Positions 1 to 4,923 of a stretch of 5,658 nt of DNA are shown here, piece by piece; position 1 is the stretch's first letter, and every line of letters begins with the position of its first letter. The stretch spans positions 1-5,658 of the forward strand of contig PFDW01000050.1 in assembly GCA_002793835.1 (NCBI GenBank). The letters are read 5' to 3'. The DNA comes from Candidatus Portnoybacteria bacterium CG10_big_fil_rev_8_21_14_0_10_36_7 (GTDB taxonomy: Bacteria; Patescibacteriota; Minisyncoccia; Portnoybacterales; PFDW01). The position numbers and the translations under genes are program-made. The notes beneath the pieces are model-generated. The model searched no databases, was not told where the DNA came from, and was given only the letters and a program-made list of their open reading frames with translations.

Positions 1-7
1 AAAATAA

Positions 8-16
8 TGTTAAAAT
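8..16 (+). promoter_or_regulatory. Extended -10 promoter element of rmuC, probably giving a leaderless mRNA
   Basis: The sequence TGTTAAAAT fits an extended -10 (TGn followed by a TATAAT-like hexamer, 5 of 6 matches). Transcription would be expected about 7 bases after the hexamer, which falls on the A of the rmuC ATG at 23. No Shine-Dalgarno site precedes that ATG, which agrees with a leaderless message. Any -35 element lies outside the window. Seen: motif and spacing. Inferred: function. Confidence 0.5.
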
Positions 17-22
17 CATTTT

Positions 23-1042
23 ATGGCCGATATATTAATTATACTTATTTTAGTACTGCTGGTCGTCTTAACAGGGCTGGTGATTTTTCTATCATATCAA
101 CAGATTAAAAATAGTCGTTTAGGTAGTCAGGACGTAATCGTTGAGTGGCTAAAAGATATGCGAGTAGGCATGGACCAACAAGGAAAATCATTAAATAATA
201 GGCTGGATACGGCAGCGCAAGTGATTAGAGACGTAATCAAAGAAATTGGCAGTATGCAAGAAATTGGTCGTCAAATGCAGACATTGCAAGACTTTTTACG
301 TTCGCCAAAACTTCGAGGTAATATTGGTGAGCAGGTACTTAAGGATATGTTGGCGCAATCCTTGCCAAAAGACAACTTTGCATTTCAGTACAAGTTTAAA
401 GATGGGCAGATAGTAGATGCGATTATTAAGACTGATAAAGGTATTATCCCAATTGATTCTAAATTTCCTTTAGAAAACTTTCGTAGACTTTCTCAAGCGA
501 AAGACGAAGCTGAAAAAGATAGCTTCGTTAAACTCTTCTTAAAAGACGTTAGAAAACATATTGATGATATTTATAAAAAATATATTTTACCGCAAGAGGG
601 AACTGTTGATTTTGCTTTAATGTACATTCCCAGTGAGGCCATTTATTATGAAATCATAGCTTCCAAAGAACCAATAGATATTTACGCTTCCGATAAAAAA
701 GTTGTGTTTGTATCACCTAACAGCTTGTATTATTTTTTGAAAATTATTATGATGGCGCTTGAGGAAAGAAAAATATCAGAAGCCTCGGTAAAAATTTTAG
801 AGACGCTTAAAGGGTTGAGTCAAGATAGCCGTAAGTTTAGTAAAAATTTGCAGGTATTGTCTGGCCATTTGTCTCGCGCTAAAAATTCATTTGATGTTGT
901 TGAGTCGGATTTTGGTAGGTTGTCGGGTAAAATTGATAATGTAAAATTTTTGAAAGTCGAGAAAGTTAAGGCAATTGGCGAGTCCACTAGTATCAAGATT
1001 AATGAAGCGGAATTTATAGAAGAAGATGAAGAAAACAACTAA
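23..1042 (+). CDS. rmuC: DNA recombination protein RmuC (membrane-anchored, nuclease-like fold)
   Basis: RmuC-family protein of 339 residues. The family was found through its effect on inversions between short inverted repeats and is thought to carry a PD-(D/E)xK nuclease-like domain; its exact reaction is poorly established. Residues 4-24 form one transmembrane helix, followed by a likely coiled coil (about 35-92). The core then shows the family's marks: LRGNIGEQ at 97-104, a VDAII strand with Asp132, PIDSKFP at 143-149 (Asp145 and Lys147 would be the D-xK active-site pair), and FALMYIPSEAIYYE at 197-210. The C-terminus is acidic. It is shorter than the Escherichia coli protein, mainly in the coiled-coil part. 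The ATG gives a clean membrane anchor and sits right behind an extended -10, so I keep it despite the missing ribosome binding site. The last 17 bases overlap the next gene, so the two are probably cotranscribed. Confidence 0.93.
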   Translation: MADILIILILVLLVVLTGLVIFLSYQQIKNSRLGSQDVIVEWLKDMRVGMDQQGKSLNNRLDTAAQVIRDVIKEIGSMQEIGRQMQTLQDFLRSPKLRGNIGEQVLKDMLAQSLPKDNFAFQYKFKDGQIVDAIIKTDKGIIPIDSKFPLENFRRLSQAKDEAEKDSFVKLFLKDVRKHIDDIYKKYILPQEGTVDFALMYIPSEAIYYEIIASKEPIDIYASDKKVVFVSPNSLYYFLKIIMMALEERKISEASVKILETLKGLSQDSRKFSKNLQVLSGHLSRAKNSFDVVESDFGRLSGKIDNVKFLKVEKVKAIGESTSIKINEAEFIEEDEENN

Positions 1043-1439
1043 CATTATAAATAGATATTTGATTGCCCTTAAGGGCTCTTTCGTTTCTTTTTGGCGCTTG
1101 CCACTTTGGAAGGACAGAATAGTTTTGGTCAGTTTCATATCTACACTTTTAATATTAGCAGGTATTTCTTTTATTGTTGCTCAAAAGTGGCCAAGTGAAA
1201 ATGTTCTGTTAACTATACATTTTACTGCTCAAGGTGGTATAGACGCTATTGGTAATAAAACGGAATTTTTTAGTTTGCCGGGGTCGGCATTAATTGTAGC
1301 GATAGTAAATTTTGGAGCTTGCTTGTGGTTATTTAAGAAGAATAAATTTTTTGCGCGAATATTTGTCATAGCAACTCCCGTCATAATTTTAATAATATTT
1401 ATAGCAATTTATACAATCATAAAAGCTAATTTTGTTTGA
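1026..1439 (+). CDS. Small membrane protein with three predicted helices, function unknown
   Basis: I do not recognise this 137-residue protein. It starts with a basic stretch (residues 1-30), then shows three hydrophobic segments at about 31-51, 84-104 and 110-133. The loop between helices 1 and 2 carries a GGIDAIG segment (70-76) and an FSLPGSALIVAIVNF stretch (82-96) that runs into helix 2. Similar short membrane proteins with a 'GID...LPG...VNF' pattern are, from memory, common in candidate-phyla genomes, but I cannot verify a family. The ATG lies inside the end of rmuC, in another frame, with a 17-base overlap; a purine run (AGAAG) touches the start codon but is too close to be an ordinary Shine-Dalgarno site, so translation is probably coupled to rmuC. 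It ends in TGA, the only gene here that does, and that stop overlaps the -35 element of the next unit. Confidence 0.75.
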   Translation: MKKTTNIINRYLIALKGSFVSFWRLPLWKDRIVLVSFISTLLILAGISFIVAQKWPSENVLLTIHFTAQGGIDAIGNKTEFFSLPGSALIVAIVNFGACLWLFKKNKFFARIFVIATPVIILIIFIAIYTIIKANFV

Positions 1440-1464
1440 CGATTTTAGCGGAGTGTGATATAAA
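1436..1464 (+). promoter_or_regulatory. Sigma-70-type promoter for the orphan gene at 1518
   Basis: TTGACG at 1436-1441 (5 of 6 matches to the -35 consensus) is followed, after exactly 17 bases, by TATAAA at 1459-1464 (5 of 6 matches to -10), which is also preceded by TG to give an extended -10. Transcription would begin near 1471 and leave a leader of about 47 bases. The -35 overlaps the TGA stop of the upstream membrane protein gene. This is the best full promoter in the window. Confidence 0.72.
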
Positions 1465-1505
1465 GAGAATATTGTTCTTTGGTAATCAGTATAACTATTT
1501 AATTT

Positions 1506-1511
1506 AGGAGG
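1506..1511 (+). promoter_or_regulatory. Consensus Shine-Dalgarno site of the orphan gene
   Basis: AGGAGG, six bases before the ATG at 1518, is a full match to the anti-Shine-Dalgarno complement at ideal spacing. It settles the start of the 124-residue gene. No other gene here has a site of this quality before its most likely start. Confidence 0.85.
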
Positions 1512-1517
1512 GCGTGG

Positions 1518-1892
1518 ATGAGCGAAATAAAAAAAGACAAGTTTGGCATGGTCGGCAAGAAGTGGCGGATAAGTCCAGGAGAAAGAATTTCCGTCCCCAT
1601 AAATGTCACTCATCTTAGAATTATTCCCTTAATCAAAAAAGCACAGTTTTGTAAATGCTGTTTTTTTGAAAATATCGGTAAACTTTATGCATCGGAAAAA
1701 TCTATTTTTTGGCCGATAAATATGTTTGTTGCAGAAGGATACAGAGTTGTGTGTATCATTACTACTGATGATTTCAGTAATAATGATAGTGATCAAGAGA
1801 AGGTAGTATTTTTACCAGAAATTTCAGACGAAGTTCGTCAAATGCATGAACAAGCTCTGAAATCGATTCAAGAAGGAATCAAAACATCATAA
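1518..1892 (+). CDS. Unknown soluble 124-residue protein with a Cys-x-Cys-Cys cluster
   Basis: I do not recognise this protein. It has no signal peptide and no convincing membrane segment. A basic N-terminal region (residues 4-16) leads into alternating short hydrophobic stretches that suggest a small beta-rich or alpha/beta domain: ISVPINV at 24-30, LRIIPLI at 33-39, IFWPINMFV at 63-71 and YRVVCIITTDD at 75-85. Cysteines at 45, 47, 48 and 79 could bind metal or react with thiols, but this is only a possibility. A polar, acidic linker (86-95) precedes a short helical tail (102-120). The start is fixed by an AGGAGG site six bases upstream. The gene is a self-contained unit: its own promoter before it and a strong terminator 25 bases after its stop. 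The coding signal is supported by that context rather than by homology. Confidence 0.72.
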   Translation: MSEIKKDKFGMVGKKWRISPGERISVPINVTHLRIIPLIKKAQFCKCCFFENIGKLYASEKSIFWPINMFVAEGYRVVCIITTDDFSNNDSDQEKVVFLPEISDEVRQMHEQALKSIQEGIKTS

Positions 1893-1917
1893 AATATAGT
1901 TATATTATTCTTATTTA

Positions 1918-1953
1918 CCCCGCGAGTCTTACGACGCGCGGGGTTGCTTTTTT
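1918..1953 (+). terminator. Strong intrinsic terminator after the orphan gene
   Basis: CCCCGCG (1918-1924) pairs perfectly with CGCGGGG (1937-1943). Inside, after one A-G mismatch, GTC pairs with GAC around a TTAC loop. The T-rich tail TTGCTTTTTT covers 1944-1953. The stem is strikingly GC-rich for this AT-rich region. No A tract precedes the stem, so it should work on the plus strand only, closing the orphan unit just before rplU. Confidence 0.9.
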
Positions 1954-1972
1954 AAACAAATCATGTTAGCCT
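1944..1972 (+). promoter_or_regulatory. Possible weak promoter of rplU overlapping the upstream terminator tail
   Basis: TTGCTT (1944-1949) within the terminator's T tract could act as a -35, with TAGCCT (1967-1972) 17 bases later as a poor -10, helped by a TG at 1964-1965 in extended -10 position. A start near 1979 would leave a leader of only about three bases before the rplU ATG. Both hexamers match only about half of the consensus, so this is a tentative call. The argument for it is that a strong terminator blocks read-through and rplU must have some promoter within the 89 bases before it. Confidence 0.3.
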
Positions 1973-1981
1973 TAATGCACT

Positions 1982-2293
1982 ATGTTAGCAGTAATAAAAA
2001 CAGGTGGTAAGCAATATGTGGTTACGCCTGGACAGAAAATTAAAGTAGAAAAGATTGACGTTACTGAAGGCGCTGACTTTAATTTTGACGAAGTACTATT
2101 AGTTGAAAATGAAGGTAAGGTAGAGGTGGGCAGTCCCAACCTAAAAGAAGCCAAAGTGGTTGGCAAAGTGCTTGGCAATGGACGAGCCGATAAAGTAATG
2201 ATATTTAAATATAAACCAAAGAAGAGGTATCACAAAAAACAGGGGCATAGACAGCAATTTACCGAGGTGGAAATCACTTCAATAAAATCGTAA
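1982..2293 (+). CDS. rplU: 50S ribosomal protein L21
   Basis: Ribosomal protein bL21, a component of the large subunit that binds 23S rRNA. The 103-residue length is normal. The N-terminus AVIKTGGKQY (residues 3-12) is the usual L21 opening and fixes the start at this ATG. VTEGADFNFDEVLLV (27-41) matches the conserved middle, and the basic tail from KYKPKKRYHKKQGHR (76-90) to FTEVEI (93-98) is the L21 signature that contacts rRNA. No Shine-Dalgarno site precedes the start, so the message may be leaderless or initiate in another way. In many bacteria rpmA (L27) follows within the same operon, but here a terminator begins 12 bases after the stop and the next gene lies on the other strand, so L27 must be encoded elsewhere or be absent. 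Confidence 0.97.
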   Translation: MLAVIKTGGKQYVVTPGQKIKVEKIDVTEGADFNFDEVLLVENEGKVEVGSPNLKEAKVVGKVLGNGRADKVMIFKYKPKKRYHKKQGHRQQFTEVEITSIKS

Positions 2294-2304
2294 ATTTTTA
2301 ATAT

Positions 2305-2342
2305 AAAAACCGGTTAGTGCAACTCAAGACAGCCGGTTTTTT
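2305..2342. terminator. Bidirectional terminator between rplU and the convergent membrane protein gene
   Basis: AAAAACCGG (2305-2313) pairs with CCGGTTTTT (2333-2341), nine base pairs plus a possible G-T and T-A pair inside, with a loop of about 15 bases. It has a T run of six on the plus strand and an A run on the other side, so it can stop transcription from both directions. The TAA stop of the minus-strand gene (2341-2343) is partly made from the T tract. Confidence 0.87.
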
Positions 2343-3684
2343 AGTAGCAAATAAATTTGTAGGTTAAGTCGTTAAATTTTGTAAAACATTTATTTTGGGA
2401 GTAGTCATTATTTGGTTTAAAAATATAGATAGCTTTCTTATACTCGGATAACAATTTTATTTGCTCTTCTGTGGTGGCGTTCCAATAAACATTCCATTTC
2501 TCAAGATTCCATTCGTCCCAAAGTATTCCTGGAGAAATAATTCTCTTATATGTTCCTGCCCAGCCAACAAGCCACGGCGCATAAATAGAAGACTCAGTCA
2601 TTACTAAAGAATCAGTGGGCAACGAACTAATTTTATTTATTTCTCGTAAGTCCTCTTGAGAGATTATAGGCCGTAAGGTTATAACAACATTTGCTAATAT
2701 TATTGTTAGTGTCAGACACCAAACTGATGTAATAAGAATTGCAGTTTTCTGATTTTTTAGGTTTGTAATTAGAAAAGAGGTACCGACACCAGCGTAAAAA
2801 ATTATACCCAAGTCTAAAAATACTAATAATCTAAGGTAAAAAAATGATCGCAACAGAACCAATAGCAAAACTGTGATGGTAAAGAAAAAAATTCCATTAA
2901 ATCGCTTGTTTTTAATAGTTACATATAACCCAGCTATAGATAGTGGTATATAGGGTGATACAAAGGCCAAGAATTGGCTTAGGCTTATAAATTGGCCAGT
3001 TCGCAGTGAATATAAGTCTCCTCCAGTAAGGCCATTTTTTAGGAGCTGAATTATTTCGATTATGACCTGTCCGTTTAATAGCCAAATTATTATGCCAATT
3101 GTAATTGCGCCAATTACGGTATAAATTTTTTTTGCGCCGTTCAATTTAAAAGATGTATAAAGAGCATAAGGAATTGCTGAGAAGGCCGTTATTATTGTTG
3201 TCGTGCGATGCGAAAAAAAAGTTAGTATTAGTGGTATAAAAAAAGTTAATGAGTCTTGTTCTAGTAAATAGAGACTTAAAAAAAGCCAAATTAGAGCTAT
3301 GGATTGTTTTAAAAAAACGAACCAAAAAGAAAAAAATTGAACTGGAGATAATGCAAAAATAAAAAAAGTTGCTATTCCAGCATTTCTGCCAAATGATTTT
3401 TTTGCTAAAAAATAAAGGAGTAGCCCTAATATCCAGTGGAGTATAAAATAAACTCCGTAAATTATTTGATTTGGCGATAATCCGATGAGTGAAAAAAAAT
3501 CTAAAAAAGATCGCGAGGCAGTTGTTTCGGGGCCTAATAATAATGATTCAGGGCGTGGTATAGAATCAACGGGTAATTGTAAGTAGCGTCTGTAAAAGCC
3601 AGTATCATAACCGAGTCCGCTTTCGCCATATTTTAAAATTGTTCCTAAACGACTGAATCCTAAAATAACAGTAGCTAGTAACAT
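2341..3684 (-). CDS. Polytopic membrane protein, probable GT-C-type glycosyltransferase
   Basis: This 447-residue protein has roughly nine or ten hydrophobic segments (among them about 74-93, 104-122, 127-141, 147-157, 188-203, 236-256, 263-288, 290-306 and 314-336) and a C-terminal domain of about 110 residues (340-447) that would lie outside the membrane. A helix, then a loop with an acidic GYDTGFY motif (25-31) and ExD/E-like residues, then a many-helix core and an exported tail is the general plan of GT-C enzymes (PMT and oligosaccharyltransferase relatives), which move sugars from lipid-linked donors at the outer membrane face. I see no diagnostic family signature, so the substrate and even transferase activity are inferred. 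The ATG used here is the first standard start, but it cuts the first helix to about nine hydrophobic residues; an open frame continues upstream to an ATA codon at 3741 that sits at the predicted transcription start (see findings). AGGA three bases before the ATG is too close to be ideal. The coding strand is rich in TTT codons, giving long A runs on the plus strand. It ends in a terminator shared with rplU. Confidence 0.82.
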   Translation of the reverse strand: MLLATVILGFSRLGTILKYGESGLGYDTGFYRRYLQLPVDSIPRPESLLLGPETTASRSFLDFFSLIGLSPNQIIYGVYFILHWILGLLLYFLAKKSFGRNAGIATFFIFALSPVQFFSFWFVFLKQSIALIWLFLSLYLLEQDSLTFFIPLILTFFSHRTTTIITAFSAIPYALYTSFKLNGAKKIYTVIGAITIGIIIWLLNGQVIIEIIQLLKNGLTGGDLYSLRTGQFISLSQFLAFVSPYIPLSIAGLYVTIKNKRFNGIFFFTITVLLLVLLRSFFYLRLLVFLDLGIIFYAGVGTSFLITNLKNQKTAILITSVWCLTLTIILANVVITLRPIISQEDLREINKISSLPTDSLVMTESSIYAPWLVGWAGTYKRIISPGILWDEWNLEKWNVYWNATTEEQIKLLSEYKKAIYIFKPNNDYSQNKCFTKFNDLTYKFICY

Positions 3685-3747
3685 TAGTCCTAGAAAAAGT
3701 CGGTTAACCTTAGCTAAATTGATTACTTTCTTTAAATCTATGGACTT

Positions 3748-3756
3748 ATTATAGCA
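3748..3756 (-). promoter_or_regulatory. Perfect extended -10 promoter for the membrane protein gene
   Basis: Read on the minus strand, this is TGCTATAAT, a perfect match to the extended -10 consensus. No good -35 lies 16-18 bases upstream (ACCTTT is the best), which is usual for extended -10 promoters. The expected transcription start is about 3741, seven bases after the hexamer. That is the same spacing as between the rmuC -10 and its ATG. Confidence 0.72.
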
Positions 3757-3775
3757 CGCAGAAGTTTAAAAAAGG

Positions 3776-3784
3776 TTATCCACA
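3776..3784 (+). promoter_or_regulatory. Consensus DnaA box
   Basis: TTATCCACA is identical to the strongest class of DnaA box (E. coli R1 type). It lies in the divergent intergenic region between the membrane protein and the ClpC-like gene, upstream of the minus-strand -10. A one-mismatch copy, TTATCCAAA, is at 3848-3856. Two boxes without a cluster or an AT-rich unwinding element do not make an origin, so a regulatory site or chance match is more likely. Confidence 0.4.
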
Positions 3785-3788
3785 GGAG
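3784..3788 (+). promoter_or_regulatory. Shine-Dalgarno-like site before an alternative TTG start
   Basis: AGGAG lies six bases before a TTG at 3795 that is in frame with the ClpC-like gene. The spacing is ideal, so this site is the main argument for the longer form of that protein. It overlaps the last base of the DnaA box. Confidence 0.35.
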
Positions 3789-3799
3789 CAATCTTTGTG

Positions 3800-3829
3800 T
3801 TTAGACTGGAAAAAAGTTAAAATTATATT
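3800..3829 (+). promoter_or_regulatory. Possible promoter for the ClpC-like gene starting at the internal ATG
   Basis: TTTAGA (3800-3805, 4 of 6 matches) and TATATT (3824-3829, 5 of 6) are separated by 18 bases. Transcription would start near 3836, between the TTG at 3795 and the ATG at 3867, and would make only the shorter protein. In such an AT-rich region a match of this quality is not strong evidence. Confidence 0.35.
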
Positions 3830-3866
3830 GTTAAGTATAAGGACGGTTTATCCAAAAAATAATAAA

Positions 3867-4886
3867 ATGTTTGAATTTATTTTAGACAACAGCATATATA
3901 TCTTTGTGCTGATTTTTGTAGTAGCTGTGGGATTAATTTATTTTGTTCAAAAACGAAGCAATCAAGCAGAGAGCGGTGCTTTCTTTAAACCGAGTAAATT
4001 TGGTTCAAAAACTCCAATGCTCGATAGATTTTCACGAGATTTGACTCATGAAGCAAAGATAGGCAAGCTTGATCCTTTAGTTGGTCGTCATGAGGAAATC
4101 AGACGTATTATCCAGATTCTTTCAAGGCGCACAAAAAATAATGTAATTTTAGTAGGCCAAGCTGGCACAGGTAAAACCGCTTTAGCAGAAGGACTTGCTT
4201 TAGAAATAGCTTCTGGAAAGGTTCCCGAAGTAATAAAAACCAAGCGAATTTTAGCACTTAATTTGGGTGGAATGTTGGCAGGTACGCAGTATCGGGGTGA
4301 GTTTGAGCAGAGAATGAAAATGATTACGGATGAAATATCAGCTTCGGGTAGAAGTATAATTTTGTTTATAGACGAAATACATAATTTATCGCAAGCAGGT
4401 GAAGCGCAAGGCGCTATTGGAGCAGCTAATTTATTAAAGCCAGCGCTAGCGAGAGGAGACGTTCAAGCAGTTGGGGCGACAACAGTTTCGGAATATTTTA
4501 AATACATAACTAAAGACACTTCACTGGAAAGAAGATTTCAGCCAGTTATGGTTAAGGAGTCAACAGCTGAAGAAACGGTGCAAATATTAATGGGTCTTCG
4601 AAAGAAATACGAAGATCACCATAAGGTACATATACCAGATGAAATTATTAAAACTATTGTACAGCTTGCTGGCAAGTATTTAAGTGATAGATATTTTCCA
4701 GATAAAGCGGTTGATTTAATGGATGAAGCGGCATCAAAGGTTAGAATGGAAACAACCCAAAAAGGTGAAGGACAAGATTGGCCTATCCTAACACCTAAAA
4801 ATATTGAGGACATAATATTTATTTGGTCGCGAGATGTAGATCAAATAAAAAAAGAAGCCAAAATTTTAGAAGATAAAATTAATTAA
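3867..4886 (+). CDS. Membrane-anchored single-module AAA+ ATPase of ClpC/ClpA D1 type
   Basis: From the ATG at 3867 this is a 339-residue protein. Residues 10-27 form one transmembrane helix; a short linker leads to a complete Clp-type D1 module: LDPLVGRHEEI (68-78), Walker A GQAGTGKT (97-104), pore-loop AGTQYRGEFE (138-147, Tyr142 for gripping substrate), Walker B ILFIDE (165-170), sensor-1 GATT (203-206), arginine finger ERRF (221-224) and SDRYFPDKAVDLMDEA (273-288). All ATPase residues are present, so it should be an active hexameric unfoldase or remodeller. After residue 305 comes a segment like the D1-D2 linker of ClpC (LTPKNIEDIIFIWSRD), and then the protein simply ends: no N-domain, no D2, no visible ClpP-binding loop. 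Full ClpC is usually above 800 residues. A TAA and a terminator follow immediately, so this is a designed end. An in-frame TTG at 3795 with AGGAG six bases upstream would add 24 residues; I prefer the ATG because the helix then starts near the N-terminus, but the TTG is a real rival. Confidence 0.87.
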   Translation: MFEFILDNSIYIFVLIFVVAVGLIYFVQKRSNQAESGAFFKPSKFGSKTPMLDRFSRDLTHEAKIGKLDPLVGRHEEIRRIIQILSRRTKNNVILVGQAGTGKTALAEGLALEIASGKVPEVIKTKRILALNLGGMLAGTQYRGEFEQRMKMITDEISASGRSIILFIDEIHNLSQAGEAQGAIGAANLLKPALARGDVQAVGATTVSEYFKYITKDTSLERRFQPVMVKESTAEETVQILMGLRKKYEDHHKVHIPDEIIKTIVQLAGKYLSDRYFPDKAVDLMDEAASKVRMETTQKGEGQDWPILTPKNIEDIIFIWSRDVDQIKKEAKILEDKIN

Positions 4887-4891
4887 CGAAT

Positions 4892-4923
4892 AAAAAACCA
4901 CACTATTCTAAGCGTGGTTTTTT
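4892..4923. terminator. Bidirectional terminator between the ClpC-like gene and recR
   Basis: AAAAAACCAC (4892-4901) pairs with GTGGTTTTTT (4914-4923), ten perfect base pairs around a 12-base loop. A and T runs on both sides allow it to end transcripts from both strands. It begins five bases after the stop of the ClpC-like gene, and the TAA stop of recR (4922-4924) lies partly inside the T tract. Confidence 0.9.

Noticed and set aside
820..1138. Minus-strand open frames over the end of rmuC and the next gene
   Set aside because: They are antisense to genes with better support and have no motif, promoter or ribosome binding site that stands out.
1437..1439. TGA as a recoded codon (as in Gracilibacteria and Absconditabacteria)
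   Set aside because: Read through, the frame would end at a TAG two codons later and add nothing. No other gene contains an in-frame TGA, so the standard bacterial code is enough.
1743..1790. Short inverted repeat around ACTGA / TCAGT inside the orphan gene
   Set aside because: A five-pair stem with AT-rich flanks inside a coding region, with no T tract; expected by chance.
1972..2178. Minus-strand open frame over rplU
   Set aside because: Shadow of the L21 gene; the Ser/Thr/Pro-rich translation is typical of antisense reading.
3205..3420. Many A runs on the plus strand as a possible phase-variable tract
   Set aside because: They correspond to TTT (Phe) codons of membrane helices on the coding strand, and the frame is intact across all of them. 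Slippage is possible but nothing in the sequence indicates it.
3776..3856. Replication origin
   Set aside because: Only one perfect and one near DnaA box, no cluster, no clear unwinding element, and neither dnaA nor dnaN nearby. dnaB alone is not an origin marker.
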